Origin: Ignavibacteriota bacterium
Lineage (GTDB): Bacteria > Bacteroidota > Ignavibacteria > Ignavibacteriales > Melioribacteraceae
Length of the DNA: 64,000 nt
Assembly (NCBI GenBank): GCA_016713565.1
Contig: JADJOX010000003.1
Span: forward strand, 340,418-404,417
Direction of reading: 5' to 3'
A model generated the notes under the pieces. That model saw nothing but the letters and a program-made list of their open reading frames with translations. It was not told the DNA's origin and searched no databases. Below, piece after piece: positions 35,562-46,312 of this stretch (position 1 is the first letter of the stretch; each line of letters begins with the position of its first letter). The position numbers and the translations under genes were made by a program.

Positions 35562-36847
35562 TCAATGAACTGTCGGATTTTCCAAACCATGGCCATTTGG
35601 ACCTGTTTCTGATTTTCTTAATAGATACGAAAAAGTAATCCGAAAAATCCTAAGATTGAAAATATCCACATTCCGTATTTATATCCAACCGGATTTTGAA
35701 CGCTCGCGCTGCCGTAATCATTAGCCGCTCCAATTAACCAATTAAATCCGGCTAATCCTATTTGCTGAATTAATGTCATTACTGAATATGCGGTTCCTAA
35801 TCTTTTTTGATCAACAATGTAAGCAACCGATGGCCACATAATTGCGGGGATTAATGAAAATGCTATTCCCATCATCGTTATTGGTACGTAAAGAGAAATT
35901 CCGGAATAAATAAACATTAAATAAACCGGAAGCAGAAGAATTGACCCAACCATCATAAAAACGCACGTTTGCCAACTTTATCAACAAATAAACCGAAAAG
36001 TGGTGTCGCGATCATTGCGGAAATTGGGAGCAAGCTGTTTAAGAAACCGGCAAATTCCCTACTTGCTCCATGGAATTCCATAAAAAATTTAATGGCAAAA
36101 CTTCTGAAGGGAAATATAGCCGAGTAAAAAGTAATACAAAGTGCGACAATATACCAAAAAGATTTACTGAATTTGAAAAGGTCGGATAGCACAAATTTAT
36201 CCGTTGCGCCGGCCTGACCCATTGAGTAATTTTTTTCTGCCCATGTTTCCAAAAGCCAATATGCGATACCGCCAATGGCACATGACAATGAAATTATTGC
36301 GGAAAGCACAAGCGGGTCGTGCCAATTTATATAGAAACCGCTCGCCCAAGTCGGAGAATTATCCGCAGCAACAGAGCCTAATCTCGCAATAGTTAAGTTT
36401 ATACCAAATGCAAAACTCAATTCTTTTCCCTTAAACCATTTTGCTAATGCCGTTGTAATTGCTACAATTAATGGCTCTGCTCCAACTCCAAGAAGAAGTC
36501 TTCCAAACAGCATTACCGAGAGATCAGATGTCAATGTTGGAACAACGGCAGCAACAGTGCATATAATACCAAATAATAAAACGGAAATTTTTGTACCGTA
36601 TTTATCAATAAAGATTCCGCCGAGAATTAGAATAAAAATAGCTGCAATACTGTAAATGGAATACATCTGCCCAATATTTTCATCGCTGAACCCTAAGTCT
36701 TTTTCAAAGATCTGCAATCGGCGCAATACTATCGTAAACATAATAGTTACCAAACATTGCTAAACTGATCAATACTAAAACAATCCATCTGAAAAGCGGA
36801 GACGGCTCTGGTTTTCCCAAATTTATTTGTTCAGAAATCGCATTCAT
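35562..36847 (-). CDS. Major facilitator superfamily transporter (three frameshifts)
   Basis: Three frames join into one ~430-residue transporter. It starts MNAISEQINLGKPEPSPLFR at 36847, shifts near 36717 (missing T), continues through GGIFIDKYGTKISVLLFG (the MFS motif A), shifts near 35960 (missing T in a T run), and shifts again near 35631. The restored C-terminus reads LLRKSETGPNGHGLENPTVH. Twelve membrane helices are expected. All three lesions are single missing bases, two in T runs. The last codons lie 3 bp before the PqqD-like gene. The substrate is unknown; the aminopeptidase and OPT neighbours suggest peptides or their products. Confidence 0.8.
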
Positions 36848-36861
36848 ATATTATCCAAAAG

Positions 36862-38798
36862 TTAATTGTTGTTTTTTTCTGACGCAAATTTAAATAAAAC
36901 GAACGCTAAAGCAGCAAAAATAATAATTGATATTAAATCGCCAGTAGCGCCAATTCCTTCCGCCACACCTGTATTAAGATATTCTATCAACGGTTTGTCA
37001 TTGTAATTTGAACCTATTAAAATTGCGATTAAAATTCCGGTCAACGCTCCTCCGGCAATTAATCCTGAACTAAATAATGCTCCCGGACCAATTTCAGATT
37101 CTTCTTTGTTGCTTTTTTTCATTTTATCTGAGATTAATTTAACCAATCCTCCAATGAAAATAGGCGACGTAGTTGAAAGCGGTAAATATGCGCCAACCGC
37201 AAAAGGCAGAGATCTTACTCCGCTCAATTCCATTACCGCAGAAATTCCCATTCCAACAATTACTAAACCCCAAGGTAAATTTTGACTTAACAAACCTTTA
37301 ATAACTGTAGCCATTAAAGTCGCTTGAGGCGCTGGCAAAGGAGTTGGGTGTTCGGGTGTTATAGCTCCAATTCCTAAAGCATTATTTAAAAGTAAAACCG
37401 TTCCGCCAATTGCAAATGAGGAAGCAGTTACTCCAATTATTAAACCCAATTGCTGATTTATCGGAGTTGCTCCTACTAAATATCCGGTCTTTAAATCTTG
37501 TGAAGTTGCGCCTGCATTTGCTGATGCAATACAGACAATAGAACCGACAATTAAAACTATAGGTTGATAAATATCTCCCGTCCAGCCTACTCCAACAAAA
37601 ATTAAAGCGGTTGCCATTAGTGTTGCAATTGTCATACCCGAAATTGGATTTGAAGATGAACCAATTAAACCTACAATCCTTGATGATACAGTTACAAAGA
37701 AAAAACCAAATACTACTATCATAACTGCGGATAAAAGATTAGTGGGAATATTTGGAATTACAGCCATGAAAATTATTAAAACTACGCTGCCAATTAGGAC
37801 AAAAACTAAAGGAATATCTTTTTCTGTTCTTAATACTTCCTTGGCTTTATTCTCTTTGGATTCTTTTAAATCTTTGAATGAATCGCTAAACGCACTTATA
37901 ATAGTTGGGAAAGATCTGATTAACGTAATTATTCCCCCGAAAGTTACCGCACCGGCGCCAATATATCTGATATAACTATTCCAAATTTCTCTGGCACTCA
38001 TTTCTGATATTAGTTTTTGAGCAGGAGGAAAACTTGAGTTAAATTATCGCCTAACAAAGTAATGAGCGGAATTAAAACCAACCAAGATAAAACACCGCCG
38101 GCTACCATTATTCCTGCAATCTTTGGTCCAATTATATAACCGACACCTAATAATTCAGGAGTAATTTCGGCAGTTACAGTTCCGTTTGGAAGTGAAGATT
38201 TTCTATCAAATACATAAGTTGGAACATCTTTCCATAAACCTAAAATCGACATTAAAAATTTATAAGCAAAAGCGATACCTAGCCCATAAAATACTTTTGC
38301 GCAAGTGATCCTCCTTTTTCCTTGCTACAAGAACATCTGCGCACGCGGTACCTTCAGGAAAAGGTAAATTCCCATGTTCTTTAACAATTAACGATCTTCT
38401 CAAAGGAATCATAAAAAGAACACCTAGAATTCCCCCAGCCAATGCAAGAACAAATATCTGAAAATATTTGAAATATTCCTGTCCTCCAGGTAAAAATAAA
38501 AGTGCAGGTAAAGTAAATACAACACCAGCCGCTACAGATTCGCCTGCCGAGCCAATTGTTTGAACAATATTATTTTCTAAGATTGTTGATTTTCCGATAT
38601 ACTTAAAAACCGAAATTGAAAGAACTGCTATAGGTATTGAAGCGCTTACAGTAAGTCCAACTTTTAAACCAAGGTAAACTGTTGCGGCTCCAAAAATAAT
38701 TCCAAAATTGCACCAAGCATAACCGCTTTAGGTGTAAATTCGGGAATAAAATCTTTAGCAGAAATGTAAGGTTTGAAAGATGTTTGATTTGTTTCCAT
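36862..38798 (-). CDS. OPT-family oligopeptide transporter (several frameshifts)
   Basis: The gene starts METNQTSFKPYISAKDFIPE at 38798. After a missing G near 38707 it continues YLGLKVGLTVSASIPIAVLS and LALAGGILGVLFMIPLRRSL, with LPFPEGTACADVLVA, the NPG-like entry motif of OPT proteins. Further single-base losses occur near 38310, 38280 and 38026. The long last segment contains SNPISGMTIATLMATALI, ANAGATSQDLKTGYLVGATP and SLPFAVGAYLPLSTTSPIFIGG. The ~645-residue, multi-helix protein is full length. OPT proteins import small peptides or metal chelates with protons. It heads the operon with MFS, PqqD-like and aminopeptidase genes. Confidence 0.85.
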
Positions 38799-38940
38799 AA
38801 TTCATCCTTTTGAATAGATACGATTTACTAAAATAAAAATATTAACTGATTAAAAAAAACTTGAAATGGAATTTTTGATAATTGTAAAAATCTATTGCTT
38901 AACAAAAATGAATATATTATTTTTTGAATCTAGATTTTTA

Positions 38941-39014
38941 GGGCCTGTAGCTCAGTTGGTTAGAGCATCTGACTCATAATCAGAGGGTCGGGGGTTCAAG
39001 TCCCTCCGGGCCCA
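38941..39014 (+). tRNA. tRNA with anticodon CAT (Met, or Ile2 with modified C)
   Basis: The full cloverleaf can be drawn. The acceptor stem GGGCCTG/CGGGCCC has one G-T pair, the D arm is GCTC/GAGC, the anticodon stem TCTGA/TCAGA with loop CTCATAA, and the T arm GGGGG/CCCTC with TTCAAGT. The discriminator is A and CCA is not encoded. The lack of initiator features favours elongator Met or Ile2. It lies 1.1 kb from the prophage end and is a plausible integration target. Confidence 0.95.
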
Positions 39015-39023
39015 CAAAGTTGT

Positions 39024-39058
39024 AAGCCTAAGCAAATAAATAACTTAGGCTTTTTTAT
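39024..39058 (+). terminator. Terminator downstream of the tRNA
   Basis: AAGCCTAAG and CTTAGGCTT form a 9-bp stem with an 11-base loop, followed by TTTTATTTT. It starts 10 bp after the tRNA. Confidence 0.85.
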
Positions 39059-39411
39059 TTTAAAAGGAATTTGATTTTTATTTTTCGGCTGTAACACTCT
39101 TTGTAACACTTTTCGCCTTTCAAATTACATCATGAATAATAAAAAGTTTTTAATTTCCATTAATAACAAACGTAAAGAAAACTCTAGCCAAGCATTTTTA
39201 ACTTATCATGATATATCTTATTAATATATATTCATGCAATAATCATATCTTAAAAACGATATTTTATTATCAGAAATTTGCTTATTTTTAATTCAAAAAT
39301 AAAGTATTAAACTGATATTTATAATTCACTCATACTTGGATAGTTATATTTAGTATAAAGTTCAGTGAGGCGTGAGGGGCTGAATTTTCTTTAAACTAAA
39401 ATGGAGTTGAG
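39059..39411. other. Non-coding stretch between tRNA and outer-membrane gene, with a TGTAACACT direct repeat
   Basis: The 9-mer TGTAACACT occurs twice, at 39090-39098 and 39102-39110, 12 bp apart. Spaced short repeats next to a tRNA recall integrase arm sites at a prophage end. A 30-codon frame from 39132 is too short and unsupported to call. The rest is AT-rich with no further structure that I can see. Confidence 0.35.
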
Positions 39412-40116
39412 ATGAAACCTCTTATTTATTTTTTTATTTTTACAATTATTATTGCTACAAATTATGCTCAAGACAGCTGCAAAGTAGAAAATCCTCACGG
39501 ACTTCAATTTCAAATTGGCGAAAATTTTCAACTAACCAATTTTGATGGTTACACAGTTTCATATAGGTATTTTTTAGATAAAAATAGCGGTTTTAGATTC
39601 GGATTTTTATTTAATATATCCAACTCGGATAGGAACGGCTCACAAATTCAAAACTACCAATTACCTCCTGTTTATAAAAATTCTATAAATGGAGATAGAA
39701 CGCTGTTTGGATTAGGATTCTCAGCACAATATCACAGACTTCTTTTCAATAAAAAGAATGTTAATTTTTTAGTCGGTTTTGGTCCGTTTGTATATTTTGA
39801 AAATTTAGATAATGTCAACAAAAGCGCAAATTCAACTTATACATTTAGAGAAACTGAAATTACAAAACAAGATATACAAATATATGGTGTTGATGGATTA
39901 GTAGGTGCCGAATATAAATTTTCGGAAGATTTTTCATTATCTGTTGAAGTAGGATTATTGATGCAATATTTTATTAGAGATCATAATTATACAAAAAAAA
40001 CAACAAGCGTTCTTGATTATTCGACAAATTCAAGTTCAGAATCGAATAAATCGAAAGAAAAAGGATTTGAAATAAAAGGCGCTCCCGTTCGCATGGGTTT
40101 AACCTTATTCTTTTAA
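39412..40116 (+). CDS. Secreted outer-membrane beta-barrel protein
   Basis: A signal peptide (MKPLIYFFIFTIIIATNYAQ) precedes about 214 residues with alternating hydrophobic strands (YRYFLDKNSGFRFGFLF, LFGLGFSAQYHRLLF, FLVGFGPFVYF, YKFSEDFSLSVEVGLLM). The chain ends in GLTLFF, a typical C-terminal barrel signal. It is a small barrel of the OmpA/OmpW-like size class, function unknown. A GGAG site precedes the start. It is convergent with the prophage tailspike gene and may be a host gene or a prophage cargo gene. Confidence 0.75.
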   Translation: MKPLIYFFIFTIIIATNYAQDSCKVENPHGLQFQIGENFQLTNFDGYTVSYRYFLDKNSGFRFGFLFNISNSDRNGSQIQNYQLPPVYKNSINGDRTLFGLGFSAQYHRLLFNKKNVNFLVGFGPFVYFENLDNVNKSANSTYTFRETEITKQDIQIYGVDGLVGAEYKFSEDFSLSVEVGLLMQYFIRDHNYTKKTTSVLDYSTNSSSESNKSKEKGFEIKGAPVRMGLTLFF

Positions 40117-40123
40117 AAATAAA

Positions 40124-40150
40124 TGCGGAGTATTTTACTCCGCAAATTTT
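40124..40150. terminator. Terminator between the convergent outer-membrane and tailspike genes
   Basis: TGCGGAGT (40124-40131) and ACTCCGCA (40137-40144) form an 8-bp stem around ATTTT, with AATTTTT after it on the + strand and an A/T-rich flank on the other side. Confidence 0.85.
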
Positions 40151-43100
40151 TAATTATCTACCGCCCCTATGTTCGGTTGGGTTTTATTTATTACATTTCC
40201 GAAATAATCTTTTGTTAACCAGTTAGGCAAATAATTCGTTATATCAATTCCGGCATTATGAGCCGGAGAAGAAGTATTAATTTTATAATCACTATTCTGC
40301 CAATTTGGTAAAATAGAATTCAAATTATAAGTTGCGTTACTTAGCACGATGTTTCCGCTTACAGTTCTATTCGCATCCCCAGTTAAGAATGTTGCAAACT
40401 CAGCATAGGTATACGTATTCGAAGAGGATTCATCAAGCTTATATCCTAATCTATCACCAGTATCTGTTAAATTTGAATTGAAGCTTAGATTATTCTTAAT
40501 TGATGCTTTGGTTCTATTTCTATACCATCTGAAATCCAAATCACTGTTTACGTAAATGGTCGGAGTATATGAACGAATATTAAACTTTCTCGAAGTTGCC
40601 ATGTTTAGAAATAAATTATTTTCATAAGCATAGTTTGAAGTTATAAACCCATAGTCACTACCTGAATAACTCAGTCCGCTTCTAACATTTACAAATGTAT
40701 TATTCAAATAAAGTCTCAATGAATTTGTTGTGTCACCGATTGTTTCGAAAACGGAGCTATTATTTGCTGCATAAACTTTGCCATGATCAATAATCCATTT
40801 TGGGAATGGATCTGGATCTCCGACATAAACATTATACATATACTTCAAATCAGCACCCATATCTTTAGCACCAACGTTCATGTTAATAAACAAATTCCTG
40901 GTTACATAGGTATTGATTGGCATTCTTGTGTGGTTATAAAGACTTGCCCCTTCATAATTCCATTTGCCATTCGCTAAATCTGTTGAGAATGTTCCTGAAG
41001 TATGACTTACCAAGCATCTATAAGCTGCCGATGAATTTGTTACTATTGTTCCTGCTGAATAAGATGTATTTGTTACCCAATTCGGGAAAGCTACCTCATT
41101 ACAACTGACCTGAAAAGGTCTCGCGTATCTTCTTCCGATTGTATTTATAACAAAGTTGCTATCTATAATATTATTCTCTGGAACTCCAGTATCATAACCG
41201 CTGGCAGCTTGTTGTGTTGGTAAAATAGCGCTTACATTTATAGACTGAGTGCTGTAATTATAAAATCTGTTACCTCTAACAACATTATTGTCTGAATTAT
41301 AAAATAAACCAATACCGTCTCTTGCAGAACCTTCATCGGCTATAATTGTTCCTTCTGGTAGTTGATCGTAACCAATGAAATCATTATTCAAAAAATGCGA
41401 TTCACTCACTTCATAACATCGGATTGAGGCATACTGCGGTTTATTAAGTATGCAATTTTTAAACAACACATTATTTGTCTTTATTAAAAATATAGTACCA
41501 AATTCTCCGCCTTCAAATTCCAAAAAGTCCAATGTTAAATTGTCTATATTTTCGAATTCAATAAGTCCGCTCCATTCGGGGTCGGCACTATTATAGCTAA
41601 CTTGTTTGATCGAATAATAATAATTTGCCGGGTTAGTATTTGTTGGTGTCCATAATAATAATTGCAACGCTTGATTATTCTGCCAAACATCCTTAGTCCA
41701 TGGGTAAATAGCACTATAGTGAGCCCAAACGGAATCTTGTAACAATTCCGGAGCTTGACCACCAGTTGCATCAACAGTTCCAAGCGATTGATAATAAGTC
41801 GGTGAAACTAAATATTTCTCTATGTTTGCGCGAGAGTAATATTCTACATCATTAAGATATAGTCTTTGCAATGAATACGGAGCTTGAGCTTTACCAGTAA
41901 AATCAAATTTCCATAAATATCCGCCATCTTTCGCACCTTGAGAAACCCAATTTGCCGAATTATTCCATCCTGGCAATTCAGCATACAATCCAATTTTAGC
42001 TCTTTTACTGCCGCCATACGTAGTAAAAGTAAAATTGTCATATGCGGAGCCATTTAGTTTAAATGCTTTTAGGAAATAATCTCCCGACTTAAATGCAATT
42101 ATTTTATTTGTTCCCAACGACGAAATATTACTCAATAATGTTTCAATAGTAATTCCGGTTGTGGAGTCCGAACGATTAGCCCAATTAGTTGATCCTCCAT
42201 TTTTCACATAAACATCAGCATAAATATTATGCAAATCAGAAACCGGAGTTTCATCAAGAATTTTATAAGTTGCGGTATCACTATTTGAATAAATCGCATA
42301 ATCGTTTTTACTAATCTTTAATCGATAATTATATTGTTCATTTACAGTTGCTGAATTATCCAAATAAGATGTAATAGCATTCGAACTTCTGAAAATTTCA
42401 GAGAAATTTCCGTTCGGGTAACCTAAATAGTATGGTTGCCTTTCTATCGCGATGTAATCATAGCTCGGTTCAGTTTGTCGAATAGAGAAATTATCGAAGA
42501 ATGCATACTCTCCCAAAACGTCAGCATTAATTTGCAGTAATACTACTGCTGTTCCGGTAAAATTGGAAGTAAAAGAATAAGTGAAAGTTGTATTACTTAT
42601 TGAGCTTTGAGTTGTTAATTTTAGTGCCGAGTTTAATTTATCGTAAACAACAAGCCAGCCGGTATTTGCTGTTCCTTGAACGTAGTCTGATTTAATTTCA
42701 TATCTTTGACCACTAATAACCGGAATCTCAATCTTTGCGGAATTCCAAGCTGAATATACATTGTTGTTAGTTATCTTCATTCTTCCCACATCATAGCTTA
42801 AAATTGCCGCACTCGAATTTGGAGTGAATAAATTAACATCAGAAGAAATGAGAAAATTTAAATCATAAACAACTGTTGTATCCTGAACATTTGGATCTTG
42901 CCAACTTAAATAGATACCACTATTATTGCTTTCTGCAGTTAGATTTTTTAATGCTAATAAAGTATTACTTGTTGTTTGCATATCAACAACAAAAGTATGC
43001 CACAAAGTATCTCTATATGTATCGGCAATATTAGAAGCAACAAATCCGACATTTACCGAGTATACAGTATCAACCCCAAGATGGTCGATTCTCATTCCGA

Positions 43101-43399
43101 AAATACCCGAATCACCCGGAAAAATGTACCAACCGGAAGGAAACGAAGTCAGATAAAACGGAGTTTGTAGATTCAACCAAGCGTGCATGTCTAATGTATC
43201 TAAAGCATTTATGTTATGAACCGTAAAATTAAAATCAATATAATTAGCTGTTAAAATGCCTAAATCAGGTTGTATCTGAATTTGACGACAGAAGCTCTTC
43301 ACTTCTTTCGTTTCCGAATTGAGTGCTAATCAGCATTTTAAAGCCTTGCGCAAATGCGCAAGAGGATACTAATAAAAATAAAATTATAATTTTTCTCAT
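40150..43399 (-). CDS. Phage tailspike/receptor-binding protein, beta-helix with carbohydrate-binding modules
   Basis: The gene appears to start at ATG 43399 with a Sec signal peptide (MRKIIILFLLVSSCAFAQG). One frameshift near 43320 joins it to the long frame below. The ~1080 residues contain a fibronectin-like segment (LTAESNNSGIYLSWQDP), a jelly-roll module and a right-handed parallel beta-helix (repeated N-N-V-x-G/N-x-x-F steps from about residue 600). A small CBM5/12-like insert (WVTNTSYSAGTIV... YRCLVSHTSGTF) and the final GIDITNYLPNWLTKDYFGN with PNIGAVD, common at the end of parallel beta-helix proteins, follow. It probably binds or cleaves surface polysaccharide. The signal peptide is unusual for a tail protein. 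Confidence 0.75.
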
Positions 43400-44609
43400 T
43401 GATGAAATACCCCACGATGCTAATATTGTTGTAGCATCCAATCTTTGTAAATTTATTTGATAAACCGCGTATGTATTAGAGAAGTTTGGGGCATTCCCGT
43501 TACTCCATTTAATAGTTCCCCACGTGCTTGCGCCGCTTCCGTTTTTAGCTGAAATTGTTACAGTATTCAATGTTCCGTTCACACAAAAACTAACCCATCC
43601 CGGTGATGAATTTGAAACGTAAATTGTTGTATTTCCCGGAACCGTATATCGGGCGGCAATATAGTTATTATCTCTAAACGTCAAAGTATCAGTTATGGCA
43701 GTAACCGTAGCCGGATATTGATAACTAAGAACATCGCTAACTTTATCATCAACATCACTTTCGTTCATAATTTTATTATAACCGAAATATAAAATGCCAC
43801 TTCCAGTCCAACCCAATCTATATGATTGAATATTATTGATATTTGAAAAGTAAGGGATACCAAGCTGATTGCCATCGCCAAACAAAATACCATAAGATGA
43901 ACCGCTCGTCCAAGTCCATGCCGATTGAAATCCGGTCTGCGTTGAGTTCGTCAATGCATACTGACCCGATGTTGTGCCAACTCCCAACTGTCTTAATTTT
44001 CTCAAAGTTGCTAAAGTATCAACACCCTTATCGTTGTTGGCATCAACCCAACTATAATTTACATAACCTCCCAAATTGCTTAAAACAAAACCATAATTGC
44101 CGATTGTTAATGGAGATGTGGAACGCCCTAATTTAAATTTTTGTCCATCAGCGATTGAAGCGCCGGCGTTAAAATTTTGAGTTGCGGAAAAATTATTTGT
44201 TGCGTCCGTTCGTGCGTAACCGGCTCCGCTGCCAAGTCCTGCATCTGCAAGATCATTCATATTGGCCAGAACAAATGTTTCACCATTTATCGAATAAGCT
44301 GGTTTGTTCCCCGAAAAGAAAATCCTCTTTGCAAAGAAACAGTTGGTGATGACGCAAGTTGAACAGCTTGATTAAACGAGTTCAACTGAGTCCAAGTGTT
44401 TTGCGAATTTAATAAGTGGAATTCGCCCCAACAATATTCTTAACAGTTAGCCAAGTTACTATCATTGTTGTACCGTTAATTCTAAATTGAACGGTTGAAT
44501 TGTCCGGTATATTTGTTGAATACGGATACTTTGCCGGATCTCCGTACTCTCTTTGTGCGATAAGATTTGTTGTAAAAAGAAGCAAAATTATTAATACTAT
44601 ATTTTTCAT
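43400..44609 (-). CDS. Phage tail-associated structural protein with signal peptide (frameshifted)
   Basis: It starts at 44609 with MKNIVLIILLLFTTNLIAQR, a typical Sec signal peptide. Frames must be joined near 44409 (missing T) and 44315 to give LNSQNTWTQLNSFNQAVQLASSP and then NFSATQNFNAGASIADGQKF. It ends with ATTILASWGISS just before the tailspike start. The middle has tail-fibre-like low-complexity repeats of T, S, G and N, and a head-fibre-like QVS/LxRTDATNNFSAT pattern. In the present sequence it reads through into the tailspike signal peptide, which I attribute to an extra base near 43400. A true fusion cannot be excluded. Confidence 0.6.
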
Positions 44610-44614
44610 TTTAT

Positions 44615-45106
44615 TTACCCTAATTGATATTTTCCGTCTGAATCTACTTGAATAATTCCATCTGAATCGATTGCCACATTCTCCGGAAGAATGGATTTTG
44701 AAACATCCACATAATTTGTTGACTTAAACTTTATATCGATAATGTCCCTAAAATCCGGTGTGTCCAAATGATCCGGTGTTACCTCTTGAATTCTAAACAA
44801 TAATTTTTCTCCTGCGGAATTCTTAAAAGGATCCGCTTCACGATGTCGGTATAAGTAAACGTCTTTTCCTAAATATGGTAAAAGCTCATTAGTTTTTTTG
44901 ATTGAATCATCATATTTGAAAACGTGAATTCTTACAACATAAAGCCACCAATAGCCTTTATGAATATGATTTATAAATCCGTTTATTACACTTGGCTGTT
45001 CTAAATAATGATAAATTGGTTCATTCTGTAAAACTTTGGATTTATCCAAAAGAATAACATTTCCCTGCTGATCTTCAAACTTAGGAGCTCCGGTTCCCCA
45101 CTGCAT
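44615..45106 (-). CDS. Phage tail-region protein of unknown function
   Basis: The 163 residues show no recognised family. It starts MQWGTGAPKFEDQQGNVILL, has several acidic turns and ends with repeated DSDG motifs (IDSDGIIQVDSDGKYQ). There is no signal peptide or membrane segment. Position between the distal tail proteins and the 400-residue tail protein suggests a baseplate or tail-tip component. Confidence 0.6.
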   Translation of the reverse strand: MQWGTGAPKFEDQQGNVILLDKSKVLQNEPIYHYLEQPSVINGFINHIHKGYWWLYVVRIHVFKYDDSIKKTNELLPYLGKDVYLYRHREADPFKNSAGEKLLFRIQEVTPDHLDTPDFRDIIDIKFKSTNYVDVSKSILPENVAIDSDGIIQVDSDGKYQLG

Positions 45107-45120
45107 TTTACATTCCCTTA

Positions 45121-46312
45121 ATTATGAATAGTAATCTGTTCAATCTGAAGCTCCATTGTATTTTTGGAATAATTGCAAACACCTTTTAAAATATTTTCAA
45201 TAACGAATAAGGAAGGATTTCTAGTTGTAATAAATTCTTTTGTATAATTTTTTTCGGAACGATTTCTTATTTTATTTCCGATTTTTGTTTCATAGTAAGT
45301 GGGATCATTGGCGGTGATATAATCTATAAATGAATTTAACTCATAAATACTTCCTTCATTAACAGATCCGTTAGACTTCTGTTTTCATAACCGAAAATTA
45401 AATTGTCATACCAATTTGATGTAATTTCATTTTTTGTATTGCTGTACCATCCGCTATTTAAATTTGATTCGGTGTTTATCGTGTAATTATATCTGTCGTT
45501 AAAAAAAGCAAATCCGAATTTCTGAACATTTCCGTCTTTTTCATAATATGAATTTTTACAACTGAATTTATAATCATCACTAATTGCGAAATGATATTCG
45601 CTCGCAATATCTAAATAATAACCGTTATTATTATTGCTGAGCTTCACGCCAAAAAGCTGACAAAATTTGTCCACAAAATCAAAATAAGTAATCTCGGCTT
45701 GTGGATTAAACAATTCCGAAATTGAACTGTCGGATTTAACCGCCACTTGCTGATTGATACAGTAAGTAATATCCATATCAACTTTTAATTCACTAAATAA
45801 AATATTCGTAAATGAGGATTTTGAGTAACCGCGATTTTAGGACCGAGAGTAATTGTCGGATCAACTAAGCCGGCATGCTCAAACATATTTTTAATTAACC
45901 ACATTAACGAAGTTGAATTATTGCCGTTCGCGTCTTGATTATTATAAAGTCTTTTGTTTGCTGTGTTTGCCAATCTTGATGAAAGATTAGTTCTATTTAT
46001 TTTTTTACTTTTTAATAAATGTATTTCCTTAAAAAATGTTACGGATATTCTGTCGTTATCTTTATTCTCGCTTATCGAAACCGGAGTGCCGTGAAAATAA
46101 TTTGAGCCTTCTGTAAATTTTATTTTCTCAATATCATTTACTGTTTTATTCTCAAAATTATAATTGATAGTAAATTCTACATCAAGCCCCGCGGAATCTA
46201 AGTTGTAGGAAAGATCCCTTTGAACAAAAGGAATATTCAAATTATTGATAATGAAATTATCAACATTATACCAAGTAGAATCATTTTTATATTTTAATCG
46301 CGCCGATAACAT
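45121..46312 (-). CDS. Phage tail protein of about 400 residues (frameshifted)
   Basis: Three frames join. MLSARLKYKNDSTWYNVDNF starts at 46312, a shift near 45800 leads to VDMDITYCINQQVAVK, and another near 45340 leads to the C-terminus ending in MELQIEQITIHN at 45121. It resembles distal-tail/tail-hub proteins in position and in its beta-rich beginning, but no family is certain. Its start overlaps the end of the tape-measure gene by one base, so translation is probably coupled. Confidence 0.6.

Noticed and set aside
35562..38798. Programmed frameshifting in the MFS and OPT genes
   Set aside because: There are three and about four separate single-base losses, at different places and without slippery-site plus pseudoknot design. 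Sequence error is simpler.
39132..39224. A 30-codon frame that might be an integrase start
   Set aside because: It is too short, lacks a ribosome site, and no integrase motif follows.
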